From the NCBI RefSeq assembly GCF_021233415.1, contig NZ_CP089466.1:744001-808000 (forward strand): a stretch of 64,000 nt of DNA. The letters run 5' to 3'. This document shows, one piece after another, positions 36,565 through 46,106 of the stretch. The position numbers were made by a program, and so were the translations under genes. This stretch comes from Halobacterium litoreum (GTDB lineage: Archaea > Halobacteriota > Halobacteria > Halobacteriales > Halobacteriaceae). The number at the start of each line of letters is the position of its first letter. Position 1 is the stretch's first letter. The notes beneath the pieces are model-generated. The model made no database searches. It was not told the origin of the DNA and saw nothing but the letters and a program-made list of their open reading frames with translations.

Positions 36565-37326
36565 TCAGGCGGCAGCCGTCGGGCGAACGGGCGAGACGCT
36601 CGCCGTCGGGGCGTCCTCGGGAATCTCGACGGTCACGGGTTCGCCGTAGTTCGAGAACGCGATAGTGGCGTCCGCGGTGGCGGACTGCCCCTGAATCGTC
36701 ATCTCCATTTCCATCTCGACCTTCCGCGGTCGGTCCGTCTCGTTTGCCACGTACAGTTCGTACGTCACGTCGTCGATGGACGCGTCGTCGAGGCTCCCCG
36801 AACTCCCCTGCCCGGCGAGGAACTGCTTCAGTTCCTCGGGGTCGGGTTCGAGGGTCAGCACCGTCGTCGCGACGCCGTCCACGGTCGCGCTCCCGGTGAC
36901 CGACACCTCGCCGGTGCCGAGCATCTCCTGTTGGCGCGCGAGACCGCTCCCGGACTCCCACGGCTCCTGGTCGGCGACGTCCCGGGTCTGCCACATCCCG
37001 TTCGTCTTCACGTACATCGTCGTGCCGTCCATGTACGAGACGGCTTCGGTACCCCGAACCGTCATGTCGATTCGCGCTCGCTCCGCCGTCCTGTTGTAGA
37101 CGCCGCGCTGGGTCATCGTGAGCGTCTGGCCGTTCGCCGACACCTCCATTTCCACGTCCATCTGGTAGGTCTCGACGTCCTGCATCGCTTCGCCGGAGTC
37201 GGTCGCAATCTGTGCGGCGCGGCTCTGTCCGTCCGCGCCGTCGTCACCGCTCCCGCCGAGGCCGGCACAGCCGGCGGTGACGAGGAGGGCGGCGACACAG
37301 AGCGCGGAGAGGGCACGTCGCTGCAT
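36565..37326 (-). CDS. Exported lipoprotein with LolA-like fold
   Basis: This 253-residue lipoprotein has a signal peptide and lipobox (ALLVTAGCAGLGG). The mature part, rich in beta strands (MEVSANGQTLTMTQRGVYN, MDGTTMYVKTNGMW), resembles haloarchaeal LolA/LppX-like lipoproteins that may carry hydrophobic molecules. The Thr/Ser-poor core ends with a Pro/Ala tail. No partner gene is obvious. mutY is divergent with a 100-base gap holding both promoters. Confidence 0.8.
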   Translation of the reverse strand: MQRRALSALCVAALLVTAGCAGLGGSGDDGADGQSRAAQIATDSGEAMQDVETYQMDVEMEVSANGQTLTMTQRGVYNRTAERARIDMTVRGTEAVSYMDGTTMYVKTNGMWQTRDVADQEPWESGSGLARQQEMLGTGEVSVTGSATVDGVATTVLTLEPDPEELKQFLAGQGSSGSLDDASIDDVTYELYVANETDRPRKVEMEMEMTIQGQSATADATIAFSNYGEPVTVEIPEDAPTASVSPVRPTAAA

Positions 37327-37426
37327 GCGCTCGGTTGTTCTCCAGTCGGCGACTTAACCGCCGCGGGTGTTCGCAGCGCGTGCGGAACCACAACCACCAA
37401 GCGAGACACGCGCCAACCGTCGGGCA

Positions 37427-38401
37427 ATGAGTGAGTCGGCGGAGTGGACGCTCCCGGGGGACGCGGACGCGGTGCGGGACGCGCTGGTGTCGTGGTACGA
37501 GACCGACCACCGCGAGTTCCCGTGGCGGCGGACCGACGACCCGTACGCGATTCTCGTCTCCGAGGTGATGAGCCAGCAGACCCAACTCTCCCGCGTGGAG
37601 GAGGCGTGGGACGCCTTCCTCGACCGGTGGCCGACGACGGCCGACCTCGCGGCCGCCGACCAGAGCGACGTGGTGGGGTTCTGGTCGCGACACAGCCTCG
37701 GGTACAACAACCGCGCGACGTATCTCCACGAGGCCGCCCAGCAGGTCGAAGAGGGAGAGGTCGGTCCGACGGACCGACCTCACGAAGACGGCGAAGCCGT
37801 CGAAGCCGGCGGCGAGTTCCCCGAGACGCCGGCCGAACTCTCCGAGTTGATGGGCGTCGGCCCGTACACCGCGAACGCGGTGGCGTCGTTCGCGTTCGAC
37901 AACGGGAACGCCGTCGTCGACACGAACGTCAAGCGCGTGCTCTATCGGGCGTTCGACGTGCCCGACGACGACGCGGCGTTCGAGGAAGCGGCCAACGAAC
38001 TGATGCCCGAGGGCGAGTCCCGCGTCTGGAACAACGCCATCATGGAACTCGGCGGGGTCGCCTGCGGGAAGCGTCCGGCCTGCGACGACGCCGGGTGTCC
38101 GTGGCGCGAGTGGTGTTCGGCGTACGCCGACGGCGACTTCTCCGCGCCGGACGTGCCGAAGCAGTCCACCTTCGAGGGGAGCCGCCGGCAGAAGCGCGGC
38201 CGGGTCGTCGGCGCGCTCCGCGAACACGGCGAACTCGAACTCGACGAACTCGGCCCGCGAGTGCGCGTCGACTACGCGCCCGAGGGCGACGGCGACGGGA
38301 GCAGGGAGTGGCTCCGCGGCCTCGTCGACGACCTCGCGGACGACGGTCTCGTCGAGGTCGAGGACCGAGCGGACGCGACGGTCGCGCGACTCGCGTCCTG
38401 A
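37427..38401 (+). CDS. mutY: MutY, A/G-specific adenine DNA glycosylase
   Basis: MutY removes adenine mispaired with 8-oxoguanine. The 324-residue protein has the catalytic Glu in SEVMSQQTQLSRV, the helix-hairpin-helix LMGVGPYTANAVASFAF, the catalytic Asp in VVDTNVKRV and four iron-sulfur Cys (CGKRPAC, DDAGC, PWREWC; spacing 5-4-5 rather than the usual 6-2-5). The C-terminal A/oxoG-recognition domain is replaced by a short winged-helix-like acidic region. Between AAQQV and GGEFPETP lies an insertion of about 20 residues encoded by two perfect DNA palindromes (see the repeat at 37757). Confidence 0.93.
   Translation: MSESAEWTLPGDADAVRDALVSWYETDHREFPWRRTDDPYAILVSEVMSQQTQLSRVEEAWDAFLDRWPTTADLAAADQSDVVGFWSRHSLGYNNRATYLHEAAQQVEEGEVGPTDRPHEDGEAVEAGGEFPETPAELSELMGVGPYTANAVASFAFDNGNAVVDTNVKRVLYRAFDVPDDDAAFEEAANELMPEGESRVWNNAIMELGGVACGKRPACDDAGCPWREWCSAYADGDFSAPDVPKQSTFEGSRRQKRGRVVGALREHGELELDELGPRVRVDYAPEGDGDGSREWLRGLVDDLADDGLVEVEDRADATVARLAS
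37757..37801. repeat. In-frame palindromic insertion within mutY
   Basis: Two perfect hairpins with 3-base loops lie in tandem: an 11-bp stem GAGGTCGGTCC with loop GAC (37757-37781) and a 6-bp stem GACGGC with loop GAA (37787-37801). They encode residues 111-125, EVGPTDRPHEDGEAV. Bacterial MutY goes straight from AAQQV to the GGEFP-equivalent segment, so this stretch is an extra loop. The first hairpin starts on a codon boundary. Confidence 0.7.
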
Positions 38402-38442
38402 CCGCCGGAACGCTTTTGCGAGATGTGTACAAATCTATAGGT

Positions 38443-38652
38443 ATGGAGCAGAACGTCGGCTCGACAGACAGTCTCGTGCGCGTACTGCTCGGCGCCGTCC
38501 TCGGCGTCGTCTCGCTCGCCATCCTCGGCGACTACGTGGACGCCGCGCCGATTCTGTCGCCGATTCTCGGCGTCGCCGCCGTCGCGCTCCTCGCGACCGG
38601 CCTCACGAGCACGTGTGGTCTCTACTCGCTGCTCGGCGTGCGGACGAACTGA
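38443..38652 (+). CDS. DUF2892/YgaP-type small membrane protein
   Basis: This 69-residue protein has two hydrophobic helices (LLGAVLGVVSLAILG and VAAVALLATGLTSTCGLYSLLG) matching the DUF2892 / YgaP transmembrane domain. It begins MEQNVGSTDSLVR, with ATG 38443. A CTTTTGCG box lies about 28 bases upstream. A frame extending far into mutY is a shadow. Its stop abuts the stop of the convergent universal stress gene. Confidence 0.85.
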   Translation: MEQNVGSTDSLVRVLLGAVLGVVSLAILGDYVDAAPILSPILGVAAVALLATGLTSTCGLYSLLGVRTN

Positions 38653-39132
<480 letters not shown>

Positions 39133-39175
39133 AAATGCGGGTAGGCTTTTGGCGGGGGCTCCCGACACTCGCCAC

Positions 39176-39751
39176 ATGACCGACACGACCGTCGTCGGCG
39201 TCTGCGGCAGTCTCCGCGACGCCAGCGTCTCTCGAATCGCGCTCCGCACCGCACTCGACGCGGCCGCGTCCCGCGGCGCGGACACAGACCTCGTGGACCT
39301 CCGCGAACTGGACCTCCCGGTGTACGACCCCGACGCCGACGAACCCGGCGACGCCGCCGACCTCACCGAGCGCGTGCGCCGCGCCGACGCCGTGATTCTC
39401 GCGTCACCGATGTACCACGGCAGTTACTCGTCGCCGATGAAGACCGCCATCGACTACTGCGGGTTCGACGAGTTCGAGGACAAGACCGTCGGCCTGCTCG
39501 CCGTCTCCGGCGGCAGTTTCCCCATCACCGCGCTCGAACACCTCCGGTCGGTCATGCGAGCGCTCGACGCGTGGGTGCTCCCGTATCAGGCCGCCGTCCC
39601 GAACGCCTCCTCCCGCGTCGAAGACGGCGAGTTCGCCGACGGTGACCTCGAAGACCGCGTCGCCACGCTCGGCGAGCGCGTCGTCCAGTACGCCAACATC
39701 GAACCCGACCCGCGCTCCTTCGAGAGCGAACAGAACGCGGGCGGGGACTAG
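39176..39751 (+). CDS. NADPH-dependent FMN reductase family protein
   Basis: This 191-residue flavodoxin-fold protein has the FMN-binding GVCGSLRDASVSRIAL loop and ILASPMYHGSYSSPMKTAIDYC, both typical of NADPH-dependent FMN/quinone/chromate reductases. Cytoplasmic; electron acceptor unknown. ATG 39176 gives MTDTTVVGVCGSLR. The 135 bases after its stop are a low-complexity GCGAGCGA-type spacer without a gene. Confidence 0.92.
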   Translation: MTDTTVVGVCGSLRDASVSRIALRTALDAAASRGADTDLVDLRELDLPVYDPDADEPGDAADLTERVRRADAVILASPMYHGSYSSPMKTAIDYCGFDEFEDKTVGLLAVSGGSFPITALEHLRSVMRALDAWVLPYQAAVPNASSRVEDGEFADGDLEDRVATLGERVVQYANIEPDPRSFESEQNAGGD

Positions 39752-39887
39752 CGCGGGTCGGCGCGAGCGAATCGAGCGAGTGAGATCCGTGGGAGCGCGA
39801 ACGGCGAGCAGAGCGAGCCGCGAACAGCGACACCAAGCGGGGAGCGAAGAGCAAGCGTTTTGGACGCGGCACCGCCCCCTCTCTGCT

Positions 39888-40475
39888 ATGCACGCCATCA
39901 CGAACTCCGGGTGGGTGGAGGTCATCACGGGGTCGATGTTCTCCGGGAAGACGGAGGAACTCCTGCGGCGACTGCGGCGCGCGGAAATCGCGGGCCAGGA
40001 CGTCGCGGCGTTCACGCCCGCGGTCGACGATCGGTACGGCGAGGCGACGCTCGGGTCGCACGCGGGTCGCTCGTGGGAGGCCGACGTCGTTGACACCACC
40101 GCCGAAGGCGTCTCGAAGATTCCGAGTAAACTCAACGGCGAGGAGGTCGTCGCCGTCGACGAGGCGAACTTCTTCCCGGACGAACTCGTCGAGGTCTGTC
40201 AGAACCTCGCGGCGGACGGCCGGCGCGTCGTCGTCTCCGGCACCGACCAGACGTACCGCGGCGAACCCTTCGACCCGGTGCCCCAGTTGATGGCCGTCTC
40301 CGAGTACGTCGAGAAGTTCCAGGCCATCTGCACGCAGTGCGGCGAGCCGGCGACCCGGAACCAGCGACTCATCGAGGGCGACCCCGCGCACTACGACGAC
40401 CCGACCATCATGGTCGGCGCGGAGGAGTCCTACGAGGCGCGGTGCCGGAACTGCCACGTCGTGAAGCGGGACTGA
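39888..40475 (+). CDS. tdk: Thymidine kinase
   Basis: Tdk phosphorylates thymidine in nucleotide salvage. The 195-residue protein has the P-loop TGSMFSGKTEELL, the Asp-Glu of Walker B in VVAVDEANFF, the lasso loop ending near DPTIMVGAEESYE and two zinc Cys pairs, CTQCGE and CRNCHV. Length is normal for type II kinases. Starts at ATG 39888, with GTTTTGG about 22 bases upstream. Confidence 0.96.
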   Translation: MHAITNSGWVEVITGSMFSGKTEELLRRLRRAEIAGQDVAAFTPAVDDRYGEATLGSHAGRSWEADVVDTTAEGVSKIPSKLNGEEVVAVDEANFFPDELVEVCQNLAADGRRVVVSGTDQTYRGEPFDPVPQLMAVSEYVEKFQAICTQCGEPATRNQRLIEGDPAHYDDPTIMVGAEESYEARCRNCHVVKRD

Positions 40476-40496
40476 GATGACGAACGAGGTGCGCCG

Positions 40497-41099
40497 ATGA
40501 CGACGTGGGTCGAACCCGAGGGCGGCCGCGAGCGCGGCGTCGTCGGGCTCGCGAAGTCGTTCACGCAGGTGCTCGTGAACCCCCGGACGTTCTTCGACGA
40601 GGCGGTGTCGCCGGGCGACCAGGCGCCCGGTCTCGTGTTCGGGATGGCCGTCGTCCTCGTCGCCGTGAGCACCCGGCTCGCGCTGAATCCGGGCGACGCG
40701 CTCGCGTTCCCGACCAGCGATTGGCTGTCTGGCCTCCTCACGGTCGCGCTCGTCGCGTTGCTCGCGACGCCCGCCGCCATCCACGCGCTGTCCGCCCTGG
40801 AGACGCTCGCGCTCGCCGTCGTCGCGCCCGAACGAGCCGGCGTCAGCGAGACCGTTCAAGTCATCGCGTACGCCGCCGCGCCCTGCGTCTTCGCGGGGCT
40901 CGGCGTCCCCGCGGTCACACTCGCCTGCGGCGCGTGGGCGTTCGCGCTCCTCGTCCTCGGGACGAGCGTCGTCCACGAGATTTCGCTCCCGCGGGCGTTC
41001 CTCGCCGCGGTCGTCCCCGGCGTCCTCGGGTTCGGCGTCGGCTTCGGCGCCTACCCCGCCGCCCAGAACCTCGCCGCCGAGTACGGGCTCGCACTTTAG
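40497..41099 (+). CDS. Yip1 domain membrane protein
   Basis: This 200-residue protein begins with a soluble stretch containing SFTQVLVNPRTFFDEAVSPG, the typical entry of Yip1-type proteins, followed by five hydrophobic helices. Function in archaea is unknown. It starts 21 bases after tdk on the same strand, so the two may share a transcript. Confidence 0.82.
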   Translation: MTTWVEPEGGRERGVVGLAKSFTQVLVNPRTFFDEAVSPGDQAPGLVFGMAVVLVAVSTRLALNPGDALAFPTSDWLSGLLTVALVALLATPAAIHALSALETLALAVVAPERAGVSETVQVIAYAAAPCVFAGLGVPAVTLACGAWAFALLVLGTSVVHEISLPRAFLAAVVPGVLGFGVGFGAYPAAQNLAAEYGLAL

Positions 41100-41123
41100 G
41101 GACTGGGCGTCGAACGCCCGAAC

Positions 41124-41387
41124 GTGCTGAACATCAACTTCTCCGAGTTCATGGTCGAACTGAAAGACGGCTCGATAAAGAACGTCGGCCCGGCGAACAA
41201 ACACGCCGAGGCGAAACTGTTCGACGTGACCGACGCGGAAGCCCGCGAGTTCGGTGACAAGCGAGTGAAACTCGCGTTCGCCGACGACGACGGCAACGAG
41301 GTCGAGGTCGCGCTGTTCCCCGAGGACGTCCGGAGCGTGATGCGGGACGTGGAGGCCATGGAGGACGACAGCCCGGTCTTCGAGTAG
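41124..41387 (+). CDS. Small soluble haloarchaeal protein of unknown function
   Basis: This 87-residue protein (from GTG 41124: MLNINFSEFMVELKDG) has mixed beta/helix character (KLAFADDDGNEVEVALFPED, then SVMRDVEAMEDD). An ATG at 41151 is a possible start, giving 78 residues. A perfect small hairpin, GGGCGT-CGA-ACGCCC at 41105-41119, lies just before the GTG. I recognise no family. Confidence 0.65.
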   Translation: MLNINFSEFMVELKDGSIKNVGPANKHAEAKLFDVTDAEAREFGDKRVKLAFADDDGNEVEVALFPEDVRSVMRDVEAMEDDSPVFE

Positions 41388-41438
41388 TGCCGCGCGCGCG
41401 GCTTTCGATAATCGTTTACGGCAGCGACCGCTCTTTCG

Positions 41439-43640
41439 ATGCAAATGGGTACCTGTATTGTCTGTGGCTCCTCCGTCGACGGTCACATCTGTGACACCCA
41501 CGAGGAGGACGTCGCGTTCGAATTCCGAGGTAACTCTCCGAACCAACTCACTGCCGGGCGCTTCTACCGCGGCACCGTCGACGGCTTCGCCGAGTTCGGC
41601 GTGTTCGTCGACATCGGCGACTCCGTCACCGGCCTCCTCCACCGCAGCGAAGTGCCGGGCCGCGTCGAATCCCTCGACTGGGAGAGCGGCGACGACGTGT
41701 ACGTCCAGGTGACGGACGTCCACGACAACGGCAACGTCGACCTCGGCTGGTCGATTCGGGAGACCGAGCGGGACTTCCGCGGCCACCTCGTCGACGACCC
41801 GAGCGCCGACTCGAACGCCGAACTCGTCGAGGAAACCGACGATAGCGAGTCCGAGGCCGATGCCGAATCCGACGCCGAGACCGAGACCGCCGACGGCGGT
41901 ACGCCGGTCGCGGAGAGCGAGTCCGAATCGCACGACGAGGCTGTCGAGACCGAGGCCGACGACGAGAACGAGTCCGACGACTCCGGCTTCGAGTTCTCCG
42001 AGGGCGACGGCGACGACGACGTGCCGACGCCCGCCGTCGACGACGAGACGGGCTCCGAGAGCGAATCCGAGACCGAGGTGACGGAGTCCGAGCCCGACAC
42101 GGACTCCGAATCCGACTCCGAAGCGACCGACGCCGACGACGATTCGGACGCACCCGAGCGCGTCTCGGTCGCGGACCTCGGCGAACACGTCGACGAGGAC
42201 GTCACAATCGAGGGCGAAATCGCGAGCGCTCGCCAGACCAGCGGCCCGACGGTGTTCGAACTCGCGGACGAGACCGGCGTCGTGGACGTCGCCGCGTTCG
42301 TCGAAGCCGGCGTTCGCGCCTACCCCGAGACCGACGCGGGCGACGTGGTCCGCATCGCCGGCGAAGTCGAACGCCGCCGCGGCGAACTCCAGGTCGAGAC
42401 CGAGGACCTCACCGAACTCGACGGCGAAGACGCCGACGCCGTCCGAGCCCGGATGGACGACGCGCTCGACGAGCGCGCCAGCCCCGAGGTCACCGACCTG
42501 CTCGCCGACGACGACGCCGTCGCCGCCATCCACGACGACCTCGTGGACGCCGCGACCGCCATCCGGCGCGCCGTCATCGACGCCCGCCCGGTCATCGTCC
42601 GCCACACCACGACCGTCGAGGGCTACGTCGCCGGCACCGCCATCGAGCGCGCGCTCCTCCCCCTCATCCGGGACGAGCACGCCCGCGAGGACGCCGAGTA
42701 CCACTACGTCGACCGCCGCCCGCTCGACGACGCGTTCTACACCATCGACGACGCGACGGGCGACGTGACGAACATGCTCGAAGCCGCCGAGCGCCACGAC
42801 GAGAAACACCCGCTGTTCGTGCTCGTCGGCGCCGGCTCCACGAGCGAGTCCACTGACGCCCTCGACCTGCTCGACATCTACGACGCGGACACCGTCGCAG
42901 TCGACGGCGGCTACGCCGACGACGCCGCCGGCATGGACGTGCTCGTCTCCCCGACCGCGGCCGGCGAGGACCCCGTGAACACGGGCGCGCTCGGCACGCA
43001 ACTCGCCGCGCTCGTCAACGACGACGTGCGCGAGGACCTCTTCCACCTTCCCGCCGTCGCGTACTGGGAGGCCCTCCCGGACGCCTACGCCGACCTCGCG
43101 GACCAGACCGACTACGACCGCGGTCACCTCGGTGACCTCCGGGACGCCATCGCGCTCGAAGCGTTCTACCAGTCCTACGAGGACAAACGCGAACTCATCA
43201 GCGACCTGCTCTGGGGCGAGGCCGACGACTCGCTGGTCACCCACGTCTCCGACCAGTTCTCCGAGCGCCTCGACACCGAACTCGCGACCGCCGAACCCCA
43301 CCTCTCGGTGCGCGGGATGGACGGCGTCGCGTTCGAGATTCTCGACGTCGACAAGTACACCCACGAGTACGACTTCCCGCCGGTCGACCTCCTGCTCGAC
43401 GCGCTCCACCGCCGCGACGACCGCGCGGACGTGCTCGTCGGCGTGAGCGGCGACGAACTCCGCGTCCGCAGCGACGACGCGGTCGACGTGCGGGCGGTCG
43501 GCGAGCGCGTCGCCGACGAACTCCCGAACGCCGGCGTGACGCCGCGTGGCGCCCGCGACGGCCGCATCGAGTTCCTCTCCGGCGAGCAGGACGCTGTCGT
43601 CGACGCCGTCGTCGACGCCATCACCGACCAGCTCGCCTGA
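41439..43640 (+). CDS. RecJ/Cdc45-like DHH superfamily protein with S1 and OB domains, catalytic motifs lost
   Basis: This 733-residue protein is built from a small zinc-binding start (CIVCGSSVDGHICDTHEED), an S1 RNA-binding domain (about 40-110), a very acidic linker (about 128-240), an OB-fold nucleic-acid domain (about 250-310) and a DHH-like core (about 350-733). The expected metal motifs of the core are altered: the DxD-equivalent reads IVRHTTTVEGYVAG and the DHH-equivalent AVDGGYADDA. It should bind nucleic acid but is probably not a nuclease. Archaeal Cdc45/GAN and RecJ relatives are the closest concept. A single gene with short gaps. Confidence 0.75.
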   Translation: MQMGTCIVCGSSVDGHICDTHEEDVAFEFRGNSPNQLTAGRFYRGTVDGFAEFGVFVDIGDSVTGLLHRSEVPGRVESLDWESGDDVYVQVTDVHDNGNVDLGWSIRETERDFRGHLVDDPSADSNAELVEETDDSESEADAESDAETETADGGTPVAESESESHDEAVETEADDENESDDSGFEFSEGDGDDDVPTPAVDDETGSESESETEVTESEPDTDSESDSEATDADDDSDAPERVSVADLGEHVDEDVTIEGEIASARQTSGPTVFELADETGVVDVAAFVEAGVRAYPETDAGDVVRIAGEVERRRGELQVETEDLTELDGEDADAVRARMDDALDERASPEVTDLLADDDAVAAIHDDLVDAATAIRRAVIDARPVIVRHTTTVEGYVAGTAIERALLPLIRDEHAREDAEYHYVDRRPLDDAFYTIDDATGDVTNMLEAAERHDEKHPLFVLVGAGSTSESTDALDLLDIYDADTVAVDGGYADDAAGMDVLVSPTAAGEDPVNTGALGTQLAALVNDDVREDLFHLPAVAYWEALPDAYADLADQTDYDRGHLGDLRDAIALEAFYQSYEDKRELISDLLWGEADDSLVTHVSDQFSERLDTELATAEPHLSVRGMDGVAFEILDVDKYTHEYDFPPVDLLLDALHRRDDRADVLVGVSGDELRVRSDDAVDVRAVGERVADELPNAGVTPRGARDGRIEFLSGEQDAVVDAVVDAITDQLA

Positions 43641-43698
43641 TTCTCGCCGGCTGAGACGTTCCGGTACGTACTTTTTACGCACCCGCCCACCGTCGGGT

Positions 43699-44265
43699 AT
43701 GCGAGAGGAAGGCGTCTGGTTCACTCCGGAGGAACTCGCCACCGTCAGGAACCGCGTTGCGGCCATCTTCGTCGCCGTGTTCGGACTCCCGGCAGTCGTG
43801 GTCTCTGCGGTCTTCGGCGCCGTCGTCGGCGTCGCCGTGGCCGCCGTCGTGGTCGCCGTCGGCGGCGCGCTCTGGTGGTACAACCGCGCGTTCGAACGCA
43901 CGGCGGCGCTCCGGTTCACCGACGACGCGATTCAGTACCGGCGCGGCGTCTGGTTCCGCCAGCAGAGCGACGTTCCCTACCGCCGCATCACGAACGTCAC
44001 GACCAGTCAGGGCCCGCTCGAACGGTGGGTGGGCGCCGGCGGCGTCAGCGTCCAGACGGCGGGCCAGTCGGGGCAGACCGGCGCCGAACTCGCCGTCACC
44101 GGGCTCCCCGACTACGAGGCACTCAAGGAGCAACTGATGGCGAAGGTGCGAGCGACCGACGGTGCCGACGCGGCCGACGCTCCCGCCGGCCAACGCGAAC
44201 CGGGGACGACCGCTGACGACGAACTGCTCGCGGAGGTGCGGCGCATCCGCGAACTCCTCGAATAG
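43699..44265 (+). CDS. Bacterial-type PH domain membrane protein (YdbS-like)
   Basis: This 188-residue protein has a short cytoplasmic start (MREEGVWFTPEELATVRNR), two adjacent hydrophobic helices (about 20-60) and a bPH2 domain (about 65-140, FTDDAIQYRRGVWFRQQSDVPYRRITNV). The C terminus is a helical tail (DDELLAEVRRIRELLE). Members occur singly or in pairs; function unknown. ATG 43699 fits the family; a longer frame is a shadow of the preceding gene. Confidence 0.85.
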   Translation: MREEGVWFTPEELATVRNRVAAIFVAVFGLPAVVVSAVFGAVVGVAVAAVVVAVGGALWWYNRAFERTAALRFTDDAIQYRRGVWFRQQSDVPYRRITNVTTSQGPLERWVGAGGVSVQTAGQSGQTGAELAVTGLPDYEALKEQLMAKVRATDGADAADAPAGQREPGTTADDELLAEVRRIRELLE

Positions 44266-44306
44266 CAACGACACGCTTTTTCGCGCTCGGGCGCTGGTAT
44301 CCAGCA

Positions 44307-45953
44307 ATGAGCAGCGACGCCGACGGCGCGTTCGCGGACGCCTGCGAGGCGCTCGTCGACCGCATCCTCGAAGGTGACGTCGGCGAGGACGACGTGGAGA
44401 GCGCGAAACTGGACGTCTGTTCGGAGTATTCCGCGCCGAAAGTCCCGAAGCACTCGGACCTGCTGGACTTCGCGCCGGAGGGCCGCCGGGAGGAACTGGA
44501 GGAAGTCCTCCAGCGCAAGCCCGTGCGCACCGCGTCGGGCGTGACGCCGGTGGCCATCATGACGAGCCCGCACATGTGCCCACACGGCAAGTGTCTCTAC
44601 TGTCCCGGCGGGCCGGCCTCGGAGTTCTCGTCGAGTCAGTCGTACACGGGCCACGAGCCGGCGGCGGCTCGCGGCGTGCAAAACGACTACGACCCCTACG
44701 GGCAGGTGACGCTCCGACTCCACCAACTACGGGAAATCGGGCACCCGGTGGACAAGGTCGAACTCATCCTGATGGGCGGCACGATGACCGCCCGGAGCCA
44801 CGACTACCAGGAGTGGTTCGTGAAGCGCGCGCTGGAGGCGCTGAACGACTTCGACCCCGAGCAGGAGCCACAGCCCTCCGAGGAGGAGTCGTTCGCGCAG
44901 GACTACGAGGAGTACGACTACGAGTACCTCGAAGACGTCATCGCGGAGAACGAGTACGGGAACATCCGGAACATCGGCACGACGTTCGAGACGAAGCCGG
45001 ACTGGTGTGACCCCGAGCAGGTCGACCGGATGCTCGACCTCGGCGGGACGAAAGTCGAGGTCGGCGTGCAGACGACCTACGAGCGCATCAACCGCGAGAT
45101 GCACCGCGGGCACGGCGTGCAGGCGTCCGTGGACGCGAACCGGCGGCTGCGGGACGCGGCGTTCAAGGTCGGTTTCCACATGATGCCGGGTCAGCCGGGG
45201 ATGACCAAGGAGATGTGCTTAGAGGACTTCCGGCGGCTGTTCGAGGACGAGAAGTGGAAGCCGGACTACCTCAAGATTTACCCGACGCTGGTCGTGCGCG
45301 ATACCGTCACGTACGACATGTGGCGCAACGAGGAGTTCCAGCCGCTCCAGAACGAGGAGGCCGCCGAACTGGTCGCGGAAATCAAGGACATGATTCCGCG
45401 GTACACGCGCCTCCAGCGCGTCCAGCGAGATATCCCCGCGGACCACATCGACGCTGGCGTCTGGAAGTCGAATCTGCGCCAACTCGCGCGCCAGCGCATG
45501 GACGAGCACGGCTACACGTGTGACTGCATCCGGTGCCGGGAGGCGGGGATGAACGACGAGGACCCGGAGAACGTCGAACTCGACGTGTTGACATACGACG
45601 CCTCCGGCGGCACGGAGCACTTCATCTCCTTCGAGGACTTCGAGAAGGACCTGCTGGTCGGGTTCGCGCGCCTGCGCTTCCCGAACGACCCGGTGCGCCG
45701 CGAACTGGAGAACGCCGCGCTCCTCCGCGAACTCCACGTCTACGGGAGCGAAGTGGGCGTCGGCGAGGCGACCGCGGACGGCCAGCACCAACACCAGGGA
45801 TACGGCCGTCGCCTGATGGCACGCGCCGAGGAGATGGCCGCCGACGCGGGCTACGACAAACTCTCGGTCATCTCCGGCATCGGCGCGCGCCAGTACTACA
45901 AGCAGAAACTGGGCTACCACCAGGACGGACCGTACGTCTCGAAGCGACTCTGA
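44307..45953 (+). CDS. elp3: Elp3, tRNA U34 carboxymethylation enzyme
   Basis: Elp3 makes the cm5 modification at wobble uridine of tRNA using SAM and acetyl-CoA. The 548-residue protein has the radical SAM Cys motif CPHGKCLYCPGG (C-x4-C-x2-C), the continuation GVQTTYERINREMHRGH, and a C-terminal GNAT domain (HQHQGYGRRLMARAEEMA, SGIGARQYYKQKLGY). A second Cys pair, TCDCIRCREAG, precedes it. Archaea use this single protein without the other Elongator subunits. Confidence 0.96.
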   Translation: MSSDADGAFADACEALVDRILEGDVGEDDVESAKLDVCSEYSAPKVPKHSDLLDFAPEGRREELEEVLQRKPVRTASGVTPVAIMTSPHMCPHGKCLYCPGGPASEFSSSQSYTGHEPAAARGVQNDYDPYGQVTLRLHQLREIGHPVDKVELILMGGTMTARSHDYQEWFVKRALEALNDFDPEQEPQPSEEESFAQDYEEYDYEYLEDVIAENEYGNIRNIGTTFETKPDWCDPEQVDRMLDLGGTKVEVGVQTTYERINREMHRGHGVQASVDANRRLRDAAFKVGFHMMPGQPGMTKEMCLEDFRRLFEDEKWKPDYLKIYPTLVVRDTVTYDMWRNEEFQPLQNEEAAELVAEIKDMIPRYTRLQRVQRDIPADHIDAGVWKSNLRQLARQRMDEHGYTCDCIRCREAGMNDEDPENVELDVLTYDASGGTEHFISFEDFEKDLLVGFARLRFPNDPVRRELENAALLRELHVYGSEVGVGEATADGQHQHQGYGRRLMARAEEMAADAGYDKLSVISGIGARQYYKQKLGYHQDGPYVSKRL

Positions 45954-46106
45954 GCGTTCGCGCGATGGCGTTTCGCGGGCGCCGAGTTTGGGGTTGACTG
46001 GCGGCACAGCGGTTCGCGGGGCGATGCCGCGCTACCGTCGGGCGCCCCGCGGCAGTGTTCAGGTCACGCGCGCCGGTGGGCCGGCTCTCGCAGTTAAACC
46101 TCGGGG

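Noticed and set aside
39752-39887. Possible small gene or RNA between the FMN reductase and tdk
   Set aside because: Low-complexity GCGAGC-type sequence without stable short-loop hairpins, start codon context or family match.
39552-43919. Long minus-strand frame opposite tdk, Yip1 and the RecJ-like gene
   Set aside because: Val/Asp/Glu-Arg-rich antisense shadow of well-supported plus-strand genes, with no recognisable domain.
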